This document shows, in pieces, positions 49,117 through 59,100 of a stretch of 64,000 nt of DNA (position 1 is its first letter; every line of letters starts with the position of its first letter). Location of the stretch: positions 124,001-188,000 of the forward strand of contig NZ_NCEN01000001.1 in NCBI RefSeq assembly GCF_002280675.1, written 5' to 3'. Below the pieces are notes generated by a model. It was not told the DNA's origin. It worked only from the letters and a program-made list of their open reading frames with translations, and did not search any database. Origin of the DNA: Novosphingobium sp. 32-60-15. Its GTDB lineage: Bacteria > Pseudomonadota > Alphaproteobacteria > Sphingomonadales > Sphingomonadaceae. A program made the translations under genes and the position numbers.

Positions 49117-50550
49117 ATGAAACTCAAAGACGTCTACCCGCTTTACCTGAACAACAAGGCGGTGCAGCCTAACACCGATCTTGCTGTGACCGACAAGTTC
49201 ACCGGCGAGATCGCCTTCCGCACGGCCCTTGCCACGCCCGATGTGATTGACGAGGCCATTGCCGGTGCCGTCCGGGCAACGGAGCCAATGGCGCGGCTAG
49301 CCAGTTATGAAAAACGCGATGTTTTGGACCACTGCGTCAAACGCTTTACCGAACGCAAGGATGAACTGGCCTATACGCTGTGCATCGAAGCTGGCAAACC
49401 CATCGCCGATTCAGAAGGCGAAGTGGGGCGGTTGATCGATACCTTCCGGATTGCTGCCGAAGAAGCGACGCGCAATTACGGCGAAATCCAGCCGCTCGAC
49501 ATAAGCCCGCGCGCCAAAGGTTATATGGGCATGTGGAAGCGCGTGCCCATCGGGCCTTGCAGCTTTATCTCGCCGTTCAACTTTCCGCTGAACCTTGCCG
49601 CGCACAAGATCGCGCCTGCCATCGCAATGGGTTGCCCGTTCGTGATGAAGCCCGCCTCGATGACGCCGCTGGGCGCAATCATCATGGGCGAGGTTCTGGC
49701 CGAATGCGATGTCTTGCCCGAAGGCGCGTTCTCGATCCTTCCCGCCAGCCGTGATGGGGCCGACCTGTTCACCACGGACGAGCGTTTGAAGCTGCTGTCC
49801 TTCACCGGATCGCCTGATGTGGGTTGGGCTTTGAAGGCAAAGGCTGGCAAGAAAAAAGTTGTGCTGGAACTCGGCGGCAATGCGGCGGTCGTGGTTGATA
49901 AGGACGCCGATCTGGATCATGCGCTCGCCCGCATCGTGTTTGGCGGGTACTACCAGTCCGGCCAATCATGCATCCACGTGCAGCGCGTGATCATCCACGC
50001 CGACATTTATGACCACTTCCGCGATATGCTGGCGGCCAAAGTCAAATCGCTGAAATCCGGCGATCCCAAAAACCGTGATACCTTTATCGGCCCGATGATC
50101 TCGGCCAAGGAAGCGCAGCGGTTGAAATCGTGGATTGATGCTGCCGTGGCGGGCGGTGCCACCCTGCTGGCGGGCGGGCAATGCGATGGCAATATGCTGG
50201 CCGCCACGCTGCTCGAAGGCTGCTCGCGCGATATGGATGTCTATACCCAAGAGGCTTTCGGCCCTGTCGTGATCCTGTCCAAGTTCACAGACTGGGACGC
50301 TGCTCTTGATGAGGTGAACGACAGCAAGTTCGGCCTTCAGGCGGGCTTGTTCACGTCCGATCTGCACAAGGTCATGGAGGCGTGGGACCGGCTCGACGTT
50401 GGCGGCATCGTGGTCAACGACGTGTCCAGCTACCGTGTCGACAATATGCCATATGGCGGTGTGAAGGATTCGGGGCTGGGCCGCGAAGGCATCCGCTTTG
50501 CCATGGAAGACATGTCGGAAATCCGCAATCTGGTGATCCGCCGTCAGTGA
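49117..50550 (+). CDS. NAD(P)-dependent aldehyde dehydrogenase
   Basis: The protein has 477 residues from MKLKDVYPLYLNN, with CAGAGG upstream; the frame runs into the repeat and the preceding gene if extended. The ALDH signature is complete: FISPFNFPLNLAAHKIAPAI, FTGSPDVGW, the general base in LELGG (Glu251), the nucleophile in SGQSCIHVQR (Cys285) and TQEAFGPVVIL. It oxidises an aldehyde to an acid; the substrate is unknown. It lies 134 bases after the ThDP enzyme, separated by a palindrome. Confidence 0.9.
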   Translation: MKLKDVYPLYLNNKAVQPNTDLAVTDKFTGEIAFRTALATPDVIDEAIAGAVRATEPMARLASYEKRDVLDHCVKRFTERKDELAYTLCIEAGKPIADSEGEVGRLIDTFRIAAEEATRNYGEIQPLDISPRAKGYMGMWKRVPIGPCSFISPFNFPLNLAAHKIAPAIAMGCPFVMKPASMTPLGAIIMGEVLAECDVLPEGAFSILPASRDGADLFTTDERLKLLSFTGSPDVGWALKAKAGKKKVVLELGGNAAVVVDKDADLDHALARIVFGGYYQSGQSCIHVQRVIIHADIYDHFRDMLAAKVKSLKSGDPKNRDTFIGPMISAKEAQRLKSWIDAAVAGGATLLAGGQCDGNMLAATLLEGCSRDMDVYTQEAFGPVVILSKFTDWDAALDEVNDSKFGLQAGLFTSDLHKVMEAWDRLDVGGIVVNDVSSYRVDNMPYGGVKDSGLGREGIRFAMEDMSEIRNLVIRRQ

Positions 50551-50728
50551 TCGGATAAAGGGGGTTGTTCCTGTGTCCAGAAATCTGTCGGAAACATGAA
50601 TAGCCCCTTGAACCTTATGGGCGGTCTAGCCTAGTCAGCGTCATCGGGGTCGCATTGCAGCACTTCTGGCAAACGCGCAGCACAGGGCAAAAGTCGGGCT
50701 GCGGGTGGACCAGTGGGGACTAAGGGCA

Positions 50729-52147
50729 ATGCTCGACAAATTTGTGTCTTTTCGGCGGCTGATTGCGGCATGCCGGGCTGTGCCGCGTTCGGGTGCGATG
50801 GCGGCAGCCGCGTGTCTGGCGATGGCCGGAGCCGCGCTTGGCGCAGCGACGCTGGTGTCCCCGGATGCAGTTCAGGCGCAAAGCGCAGGAGATACCTTGC
50901 GTGGCCATCAAGGCGTGGCTTCGTGTGCAGGCTCAACCTGCCACGGACGTAGCGCGGCCGATGGCGCGGTCGTTCGGCAGGATGAAGTGCTACGCTGGCA
51001 GGAAGATTCCTCGCCATCAGGTGCCCACAGCCGCGCATGGAAAGTGGTGCAAGAGCCTCGCGGGCAAGCAATCGTGCGCCGCATGGGGCTTGATGGCGCA
51101 GGCGTGCAGCGCGAATGCGCCGGATGCCACACATCACCGGGCACTGCCCGCGTTTCCGATGGCGTTGATTGCGAGGCTTGCCACGGTGCTTCGGGCGGTT
51201 GGCTGGCCAGCCACTACACCGTCGGTGCCAGCCACGCCCGCAATGTGGCCCAGGGCATGACCGATCTGACGCGACCGCAGGTCAAGGCGCAAGTCTGCCT
51301 CGATTGCCACTTTTCGGGCGATGCGAAGGGCCAGTTCATCGCGCACCGCATCATGGCGGCAGGCCACCCGCGTATCTCGTTCGAGTTGGACCTGTTCACC
51401 ACGCTCCAGCAGCACCACGATGAAGATGCCGATTATGTGCAGCGCAAAGGCGGCAAGACCAACGGCATGCGGATGTGGGCCGTGGGGCAGGCCGAAGCTG
51501 TAAAGCGCAGCCTTGAATTATTCAGCCAGCCTGCGCGCGCGGTTGATGGCATTTTCCCTGAATTTACCTTTTACGATTGCCACTCGTGCCATCGCCGCAT
51601 TTACGATGGTGATGATGGCAAGGTAACCGCCGTGCCCAATCCGGGCCGCCCGATCCACCTCGGCGCGCCGCCCTATAATGATGAAAACATGATCATGCTG
51701 CTTGCCGCTGCTCGCGCGGTTGCGCCCGATGCCGCCGCAAACTTTGACGCGAAAAGCAAGGCCTTCCATCGCGCGATGGGCGCAGGCCGTGCAGAAACGG
51801 TGATGGCTGCCCAAGCATTGCGGCAGTCTGCCGATCAGCTTTCTGCGCGCTTCTCGTCAGCTGCGTTCACCCGTGAACAGACGTTCGCGATCATGGAAAC
51901 CATCGCCAGCGAAGCGATTGGCGAACGCTTCACAGATTATGAAGGCGCTGTGCAATCGGTCATGGCGGTCGATACGCTGCTGAATGGCATGGTTAATCAA
52001 GGCATGGTGTCCAATGCCTCGGCGGGCGCACTGCGCGTCCAGATCAATCAGGCCTACGGCGCGGTGCGCGATCCCAACGGGTTCCAGCCGCTCGCCTTCC
52101 GCCGCGCGCTGGGCAATGCAATGCGTTCGATCCGGAGCTTGCGCTGA
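50729..52147 (+). CDS. Exported pentahaem c-type cytochrome (cytochrome c554-like family)
   Basis: The protein has 472 residues from MLDKFVSFRR, with AAGGG before the ATG. The signal peptide ends near AVQAQS. There are five haem sites: an unusual Cx4CH (CAGSTCH, 66-72), then CAGCH (130), CEACH (148), CLDCH (190) and CHSCH (284). The surrounding text (DGVDCEACHGASGGWLASH; HRIMAAGHPRISFELD) matches a multihaem family related to cytochrome c554, where a wider first site occurs. The last 180 residues are a helical domain without haem. It is predicted periplasmic. It is the first gene of a four-gene operon; its TGA overlaps the next ATG. Confidence 0.85.
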   Translation: MLDKFVSFRRLIAACRAVPRSGAMAAAACLAMAGAALGAATLVSPDAVQAQSAGDTLRGHQGVASCAGSTCHGRSAADGAVVRQDEVLRWQEDSSPSGAHSRAWKVVQEPRGQAIVRRMGLDGAGVQRECAGCHTSPGTARVSDGVDCEACHGASGGWLASHYTVGASHARNVAQGMTDLTRPQVKAQVCLDCHFSGDAKGQFIAHRIMAAGHPRISFELDLFTTLQQHHDEDADYVQRKGGKTNGMRMWAVGQAEAVKRSLELFSQPARAVDGIFPEFTFYDCHSCHRRIYDGDDGKVTAVPNPGRPIHLGAPPYNDENMIMLLAAARAVAPDAAANFDAKSKAFHRAMGAGRAETVMAAQALRQSADQLSARFSSAAFTREQTFAIMETIASEAIGERFTDYEGAVQSVMAVDTLLNGMVNQGMVSNASAGALRVQINQAYGAVRDPNGFQPLAFRRALGNAMRSIRSLR

Positions 52148-54135
52148 TGCGGTCTGCACCGGTCTTGCGTCAATCGACCGCGCTGGTCGCCTCACTGTCG
52201 TTGGCTCTGGCCGGTTGTGGTGGGGGTGATTCCGGATCGGGCAATACGTTTGCGCCAACGCCTACGCCTACGGCACCGTCGCGCTTCTTTGCTGATCCCG
52301 CGCAGGAATCGCTCAGCGCGGCAGATGTGCAACTGGTGATCGCCCAATCGGTGGGCGAGGCGCAGGCGCGCGGCAAGCCTGCAATCATCAGCGTGGTTGA
52401 CCGCGTGGGCAACGTGCTCGCCGTGTTCCGCATGAACGGCGCGCCCACGCGTATGGTCACCAGCCGCCGCACCGCTACCGGCGAAATATCGCCGCGCGGT
52501 GTGGATGCCCAAGGCCTTGATGTTGAAGCGACGATGGGCGCTATTTCAAAGGCGGTTACGGCCGCTTACCTTTCATCCAGCGGCAATGCTTTCTCAACCC
52601 GCACTGCCAGCATGATTGTGCAAGAGCACTTCCCGCCAGCGCCCAATACGCCGGGGCTTGAATCGGGGCCGCTGTTCGGGGTGCAGTTCAGCCAGTTGCC
52701 CTGTTCCGATCTGAACTCGCGCTTCATCCCCGGTAACGCCGGTTCCGCTGCGTTAATCGGCCCGAAGCGTTCACCGCTCGGCCTTGCCGCAGATCCCGGA
52801 GGCTTGCCGCTTTACAAGAACGGTGTGGTGGTAGGTGGCGTCGGTGTGATGGCCGATGGCGACTACGGTTACGATCCCAATGTGGCAGATTTCGATGACG
52901 ATGCCGAAGAATACATCGCGCTTGCGGGCATTCAGGGCTTCTCGCCAACAGATGACATAAAAGGGGACCGCATCACTGCCGATGGTACGACCTTGCGCTT
53001 TGCCGATGCGCGGGTTGACCGGCTAAGTCCTCTGCAAACCAACTTCGCCGCGATCAACACCGTGAGCGGCACACTAATCGCGGTGCGCGGGTATTATGAT
53101 GGCGCAGCAGTAGTGGCAGGTGCGGTTTATGGCACCGAGCGCAGTGGCATTCGCCGCGTCACGTCTTCGGAGTTCAGCCTTGCCGATGCCTATCTCCTGA
53201 CTGATGGATCAGGCGCACCGCGCTATCCGGTAAAGCCCGGCACAGATGGGGGGGCCGTAGGTCAAGCGCTGAGCGCAGCCGAGGCCCGCGCTTTGCTGGA
53301 AGAGGCGTTCACGGTGATGACCCGCGCCCGCGCGCAAATCCGCCGCCCGCTTGATAGCCGTGCGCAAGTGACGATTACCGTGGTCGATACTTTCGGCGAA
53401 GTGCTGGGCCAGGTGCGCAGCCCCGATGCGCCCATCTTCGGGATTGACGTGTCCTTGCAGAAAGCGCGCACGGTGGCGTTTTTTTCAAACCCTGCGGCTG
53501 CACAACAACTCACTGGCAATACTGATGCTGAAATCCCGGCTTTTGCCCAGCGGTTCCGGGATTTTCTGGGTGATCAAAGCGCGTTAACCGGAGCCAAGGC
53601 ATTTGCTGCCCGTGGCGTTGGCAACCTCGCACGACCCCATTTCCCCGATGGAGAATTGGGCCGCCCCAACGGTCCGCTCTCGCGTCCCATTACCGATTTC
53701 AATCCCTTCGCCACCGGCCTGCAAGTGGCGCTGGTGAAGGCGAACATCGCCCAGCACGCGGGCTTTGTGCAAAATGCAGCGGGCGTCAGTGATACCCCGC
53801 AGACCTGCTCGGCCTTGCCCGATACGGCCACCGGCAAAAAGCGTCTGGCCAATGGCATCCAGATTTTCCCCGGTGCCGTGCCCATCTATCGCGGTACGCG
53901 TCTGGTCGGCGCTATCGGCGTTTCGGGCGATGGCATCGATCAGGACGATATGATCTCGTTCCTTGGCGCGCACAACGGTGGGGCCAAAGTCGGCGGAATT
54001 GGCAATGCTCCCAAAGAGATACGGGCCGATACAATAGTCGTGGCGGTCGGATCTGGTGTAAGGCTGCGGTATGTGAACTGCCCGTTCGCACCGTTCCTTG
54101 ATACCTCTGAACAGAACGCTTGCGAGGGCAAGTGA
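52147..54135 (+). CDS. Lipoprotein with two HbpS/GlcG-type (haem-binding-like) domains
   Basis: The 662-residue protein has a lipobox LAGC (Cys24) and a short Pro/Thr linker. Two GlcG/HbpS-family domains are seen, at about 53-240 (LSAADVQLVIAQSVGEA ... PAIISVVDRVGNVLAVFRMNGA) and at about 372-580 (LSAAEARALLEEAF ... VTITVVDTFGEVLGQVRS). Each domain also carries a late 'pvyrgtrlvGaIGVSGDG'-like segment (LPLYKNGVVVGGVGVMADG; VPIYRGTRLVGAIGVSGDG). HbpS proteins bind haem or sense redox state, but here no direct haem ligand can be named. It lies between the cytochrome and the barrel with TGATG overlaps on both sides, so a structural or assembly role in the electron conduit is likely but inferred. 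Confidence 0.78.
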   Translation: MRSAPVLRQSTALVASLSLALAGCGGGDSGSGNTFAPTPTPTAPSRFFADPAQESLSAADVQLVIAQSVGEAQARGKPAIISVVDRVGNVLAVFRMNGAPTRMVTSRRTATGEISPRGVDAQGLDVEATMGAISKAVTAAYLSSSGNAFSTRTASMIVQEHFPPAPNTPGLESGPLFGVQFSQLPCSDLNSRFIPGNAGSAALIGPKRSPLGLAADPGGLPLYKNGVVVGGVGVMADGDYGYDPNVADFDDDAEEYIALAGIQGFSPTDDIKGDRITADGTTLRFADARVDRLSPLQTNFAAINTVSGTLIAVRGYYDGAAVVAGAVYGTERSGIRRVTSSEFSLADAYLLTDGSGAPRYPVKPGTDGGAVGQALSAAEARALLEEAFTVMTRARAQIRRPLDSRAQVTITVVDTFGEVLGQVRSPDAPIFGIDVSLQKARTVAFFSNPAAAQQLTGNTDAEIPAFAQRFRDFLGDQSALTGAKAFAARGVGNLARPHFPDGELGRPNGPLSRPITDFNPFATGLQVALVKANIAQHAGFVQNAAGVSDTPQTCSALPDTATGKKRLANGIQIFPGAVPIYRGTRLVGAIGVSGDGIDQDDMISFLGAHNGGAKVGGIGNAPKEIRADTIVVAVGSGVRLRYVNCPFAPFLDTSEQNACEGK

Positions 54136-56150
54136 TGCAGCAGGTCATCGCCCTTATCGCGCCTGCCTTCGGCATGAACCAGCCGCTGCCTTTGCCGATG
54201 ATGCCGTTTCAGGTGCTGGTAGATGGCGAAGCGCAAGACCCGGGCGCAATGGCACCGCAAGAGGCCGCATCACCCGCTTCTGAAGTGGCTGCGCAAACTT
54301 TGCCCGGCGGTGAAACCGAAGCGGATGAAGCACTGATCGACGGTCGCCGCCGACCAGGTTTCAACAAACAGCTCCCTGAAAAGGTGGAGCAAGACAACCC
54401 CGGCGCTGTCGGTGCGCCACCGCCCGAGGCCTTTTACGACAAGTATGATGGCGAAGGCCCGATGGGCGATCTGGGCCTTGATGTCGGCGTGCCGGATCGC
54501 TGGCGCATTATGTCCTCGCTCTGCCCGAAAACGGACGCGGCGACAGGCAAGAAGGACCGGTCACTTTACACGCTGTTCCCCCGTCTGGAATTCGTCTGCC
54601 ATCCGCAAACCGATCCGTTCCATCACAACCTGTTGAAGGGTGACAGGCCGCTGGCCAAGGGCAAACGCCCCGGTTTCCTGAAAGGTGAAGACTGGTTCAT
54701 CATCGCAGGGGCGGTGTCCGATACCGTGGTTGAACCGCGCAGCTTCCCCATTCCGGTGGGCAACCAGACAACCGCAAACCCTAATGCGATAGACACTTTC
54801 GGGCGCAGCAACAGCCTTGTCCTGTCGCAAACCTTCATCGCCAGTGTATCGCTGCTGAAGGGCATGACTGCGTTCAAACCGCCTGCCATCGAATACCGCA
54901 TCGCCGTGGCAGCCAACATCAATCATGTGCAGGTGCCTGAACGGCGCGTGTTGTTTGTCGAACCATCGAAGGGTACGCGCCGCACCGATGCGTTTATTGG
55001 CCTGCAGGAAGCCTTCATTGATTATCACATCGGCAAATATGATTCCAAACGCTACGATTTCATCAGCGTTCGTGCGGGCATCCAGCCGATGCAGTCTGAT
55101 TTTCGCGGGTTCCTGTTCAGCGATAACCAGCTTGGCATCCGCCTGTTCGGCAACCGCGATAACAACCGCTTCCAGTTCAATCTGGCGGCGTTCTGGCGCT
55201 TGGAGAAGGAAACCAATTCGGGCCTGAACGATGTGAGCCAGTCACCGCGCAATGATTTCGTTCTGATGGCCAATCTCTATCGGCAGGATTTTCCGGTCGT
55301 CGGCCTCACGAGCCAGATTTCGGCCACGTACAACATCAACCGCGAACGCAACGATGTGCACATCGATACCAACGGCTTCCCCGTGCGTCCCGCCTTGCTG
55401 GGTGATTTGCGAGGCCGTGAGTATGATGTGGTCTATCTGGGGTACGCTGCTGATGGTCGGATAGGGCGGATCAACCTTACGGGGCAGATCTATGCCGCGC
55501 TGGGCAAGGACCGGAACAATTTTCTCACCAGCCAGCCTGCTAACATCAAGGCGTTCATGGCGGCAGCCGAACTCAGCTATGACATTGACTGGACCCGTAT
55601 CCGCTTGTCCGGCTTATGGGCCAGCGGCGATAAAGACCCCTACGACCAGACCGAAGGCGGCTTTGACGCAATCTTTGAAAATCCGCAGTTTGCAGGGGCC
55701 GATACCAGCTACTGGATCCGCCAGACGATCCCGTTTGCAGGCGGAGGCCGTGCGATTTCGGTCAATGGCCGCAACGGCATTCTCAATTCGCTGAGGTCCT
55801 CCAAAGAGCAGGGGCAATCCAATTTCACCAACCCCGGCACGATCCTGCTGGGGGTGGGCACAGATTTCGATCTGACGCCGCAATTGCGCGTATCGACCAA
55901 TATCAATCACTTATGGTTTGAAAACACCAAAGTCCTGCAAGTGCTGCGCAACGAAGGTTCGATCCCCCGCGAGATCGGCTTTGATGCTTCGGTATCAGCG
56001 ATATGGCGACCCAAAGCCTCGCAAAACCTCGTGTTCCGCTTGTCAGGCGCGATGCTTGAACCCGGTCGAGGTTTTGACAACCTGTTTGCCCAACAGGGCA
56101 AGGCTAGCCGTTTCTATTCCGTACTTGCCAACGCGACGGTGGCTTTCTGA
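54135..56150 (+). CDS. Large outer-membrane beta-barrel, candidate porin of a porin-cytochrome conduit
   Basis: The protein has 671 residues from ATG 54135, overlapping the previous stop (TGATG). A short hydrophobic start (MQQVIALIAPAFGMNQPLPL) is a weak signal peptide. After an acidic linker (about 30-110) come alternating amphipathic strands with aromatic girdles (FIAGAVSDTVVEPRS-like; RFQFNLAAFWRLEKE; FVLMANLYRQDFPVVG; FRLSGAML) and a C-terminal ANATVAF ending in Phe, the barrel-assembly signal. There is no CxxCH. Size and neighbours suggest a barrel that sheathes a multihaem cytochrome, as MtrB does in Shewanella, but no MtrB similarity can be claimed by eye; the MtrB CxxC motif is absent. 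Confidence 0.75.
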   Translation: MQQVIALIAPAFGMNQPLPLPMMPFQVLVDGEAQDPGAMAPQEAASPASEVAAQTLPGGETEADEALIDGRRRPGFNKQLPEKVEQDNPGAVGAPPPEAFYDKYDGEGPMGDLGLDVGVPDRWRIMSSLCPKTDAATGKKDRSLYTLFPRLEFVCHPQTDPFHHNLLKGDRPLAKGKRPGFLKGEDWFIIAGAVSDTVVEPRSFPIPVGNQTTANPNAIDTFGRSNSLVLSQTFIASVSLLKGMTAFKPPAIEYRIAVAANINHVQVPERRVLFVEPSKGTRRTDAFIGLQEAFIDYHIGKYDSKRYDFISVRAGIQPMQSDFRGFLFSDNQLGIRLFGNRDNNRFQFNLAAFWRLEKETNSGLNDVSQSPRNDFVLMANLYRQDFPVVGLTSQISATYNINRERNDVHIDTNGFPVRPALLGDLRGREYDVVYLGYAADGRIGRINLTGQIYAALGKDRNNFLTSQPANIKAFMAAAELSYDIDWTRIRLSGLWASGDKDPYDQTEGGFDAIFENPQFAGADTSYWIRQTIPFAGGGRAISVNGRNGILNSLRSSKEQGQSNFTNPGTILLGVGTDFDLTPQLRVSTNINHLWFENTKVLQVLRNEGSIPREIGFDASVSAIWRPKASQNLVFRLSGAMLEPGRGFDNLFAQQGKASRFYSVLANATVAF

Positions 56151-59100
56151 TGACCCAGCCCATGAAACTTCCGCGCCGCTTTCGCAAACTTCCGCTGGCC
56201 TCGGCCATCGCCGCGCTTGCTGCGCTCCTGGTGCCAAGCGCGCTTTACGCCTCGGGTGAGGAAATCGCGCAGAAGATCACGCATACCCGCGCTCCTGCCG
56301 CGCCGCGCGGTCAGCCGGGCGATACGGTGGAAGAGCAATGGGCCTTCGTTGATAAGCAGAATGCCGGCTGCGTCAGCTGCCACACCAAAAGTGATCACAG
56401 CACGATGCACGCCAGCCCTGCCGTGGTGCTGACGTGTGTTGATTGCCACGGCGGCAATACCAAAGTGGTGGCTGACCGTTCGTGGAACGCCAATTCAATG
56501 GAATACATGGGCGCGTTGAAAGACGCGCACGTTCTGCCGAAATACCCTGTCGCGTGGGGCTGGCCATCCTCGGCCAATCCGCAGCGGTCCTATGCCTTGC
56601 TGGCCAAGGAAAGCCCTGAATTCATCCGCTTCGTGAACCCGTCCGACTATCGCGTGGCGCGCGATTCCTGCGGGGCTTGTCACATGTCGATCATCGAGGC
56701 GTCGGAACGTTCATTGATGACCACCGGCGCGATGCTGTGGGGCGGGGCGGCCTATAACAACGGCATCGTTCCGTTCAAGAATTACATGTTCGGTGAAAGC
56801 TTTACCCGTGCGGGCGAACCGGCGCTGCTCAAATCCGGATCGAAGGAAATCGGCCCGGATGGCAAGCCGATGTGGGGCACGGTAACCCCGCAGGAAAAGG
56901 CCCGCGGCGCGCTGCCGGTGATGTATCCCATGCCCAAATGGCACACCATTCCGCCCGGTGACGTATTCCGCGTGTTCGAAGACGGCGGGCGCACAATCAA
57001 CCCGCAGTTTCCCGAAATCGGCCTGCCCAATTCCACCGGCCTGATCCAGCGTCTGGATGAACCGGGACGGCCTGATCTGAAGCAGTCCAACCGTGGCCCT
57101 GCTACCGGCCTGCGCGTGGCCATTCCGGTGCTGAACATCCACAAGACGCGCCTGAACGACCCGTTCCTGTACCAGATGGGCACCAATGACCAGCCGGGCG
57201 ATTACCGCTCTTCAGGCTGCGCTGCCTGCCATGTGATCTATGCCAATGACCGCGAACCGCGCCACAGCCTGAACTTTGGCAAATGCGGCCGCGACGGACA
57301 AACGATCACGGCAGACCCCACGATCAACGCTTTGCGCGAAGGACAGCACCGCAAGGGTGCGTATGGTTCGTATGATGCGGCCAAGCAGGAACACCACGAC
57401 AAGGTTCGCGGCACCGTGCTGGGCGGCAAACGCGGCTATCTGGGCGGCGACAAGTCCGTACCCGAACAGTCGGCAGACATGGAGGGCGATTGCGCCCGCG
57501 CGATCTCGTCAGCCGAACAGCTTGTCTACGCTCCGGCCAAAGGCGTCGCGCCGCATGGCACGATGGACCATGAGAAGATGGATCAGGCATCGGCCCACGC
57601 GTTGGCCGGACTGGACAGCAAAGGCCACGCCAAGCAGACTGATGGTCACGCTCCAACCGGCCCTGTCGCCATGCAAGACCGTGAACGCGGCCACCCGCTG
57701 GTCCATGCCTTCACCCGCGCGATTCCCACTGCACAGTGCATGAACTGCCACATGCACCAGCCCAATATCTTCCTCAATTCCTACCTCGGTTACACGATGT
57801 GGGATTATGAATCAGATGCCGATTCAATGTGGCCGGGGCCGGAAAACCGCGCCCCGCGCCCTGCCGGAATGTCGGACGCAGATTACGCCAAATATTTCAA
57901 AAAGCAGTTCCAGCCGACGATTGACGAACAGCGCGAAGTGCTCGACCGCAATCCCGAAGGCGCTTCTACGCGCGGGCTGTGGCGCGATGTCGAATTTCTG
58001 CGCAACGTCTATGATCTCAACAGCCAGACCAAAGACACCCAGTTTGCCGATTACCACGGCCACGGCTGGAACTTCCGCGCCATCCTGAAGCGCGATCGTC
58101 GCGGCAACCTGCTCGATGATGATGGCGATATGACGACGTACGGCACGGACAAGGCCCACATCATCGATCCGGTTGACCCTGAAAAATTCCGTAAGGCGGG
58201 CGAGGGCAAGTTTGTCGATGCAGGGCCGGACAACCCCGGCAAAGCGGTCCACATGATGGACATCCATGCGCAAATCGGCATGCAATGTGCCGATTGCCAC
58301 TTTGCGCAGGACAGCCACGGCAACGGGCTGATCTATGGCGAAGTGGCGAATGCGGTGGAGATCGGGTGCAAGGATTGTCACGGCACGCCCGATGCTTATC
58401 CCACGCTGCTCACATCAAACCTCGCCGCGCCGGAAAAGGGCAACAACCTTGCACTGCTGCGCAATGCCGATGGCCAGCGCCGCTTTGAATGGTTCAATCA
58501 GGCTTATGGTCGCCGCGTTCTGGTGCAGCGTTCGATCATCGATCCCAAGCTTTCATGGGAAGTCAGCCTCGTCAAAGATTCGGTCGATGCGCGCTATCAG
58601 GGCACTATGGATGCGGCGGGCAAGCCGGTGTTCAATCCCAAGGCCGCCCGCGCCAAACTGATGGCGAAATCGGCCTCGGATGATGGCGTTTACAAGTTTG
58701 GCACCGGCGTTGCCAAGGAAGCGCGCGCCCACCGTGACGATGATATGGCCTGCTTCACCTGCCACTTGTCGTGGACAACATCTTGCGCAGGCTGCCACTT
58801 GCCGATTGAGGCGAACTGGAAATCGGCCACGCACAAGTATGAGGAAGACTACACCCGCAACTATGCGACCTACAATCCGCAGGTTGCGCGCGATGACATG
58901 TTCCAGCTTGGCAAGCATCAACGCAACAAGTCATCGGGCAGTGATCCGGTCCAGTTCGATGCGGCCGGAAACCCGGTTTCGGGCAATGCAATCACCGCGC
59001 CGATCCGCTCAACCTCGGCGCTGATACTGTCATCGACCAATATCAACCGTGAACGCATCTATGTGCAGCAACCGCCGATTTCCTCGATAGGCTATTCGTC

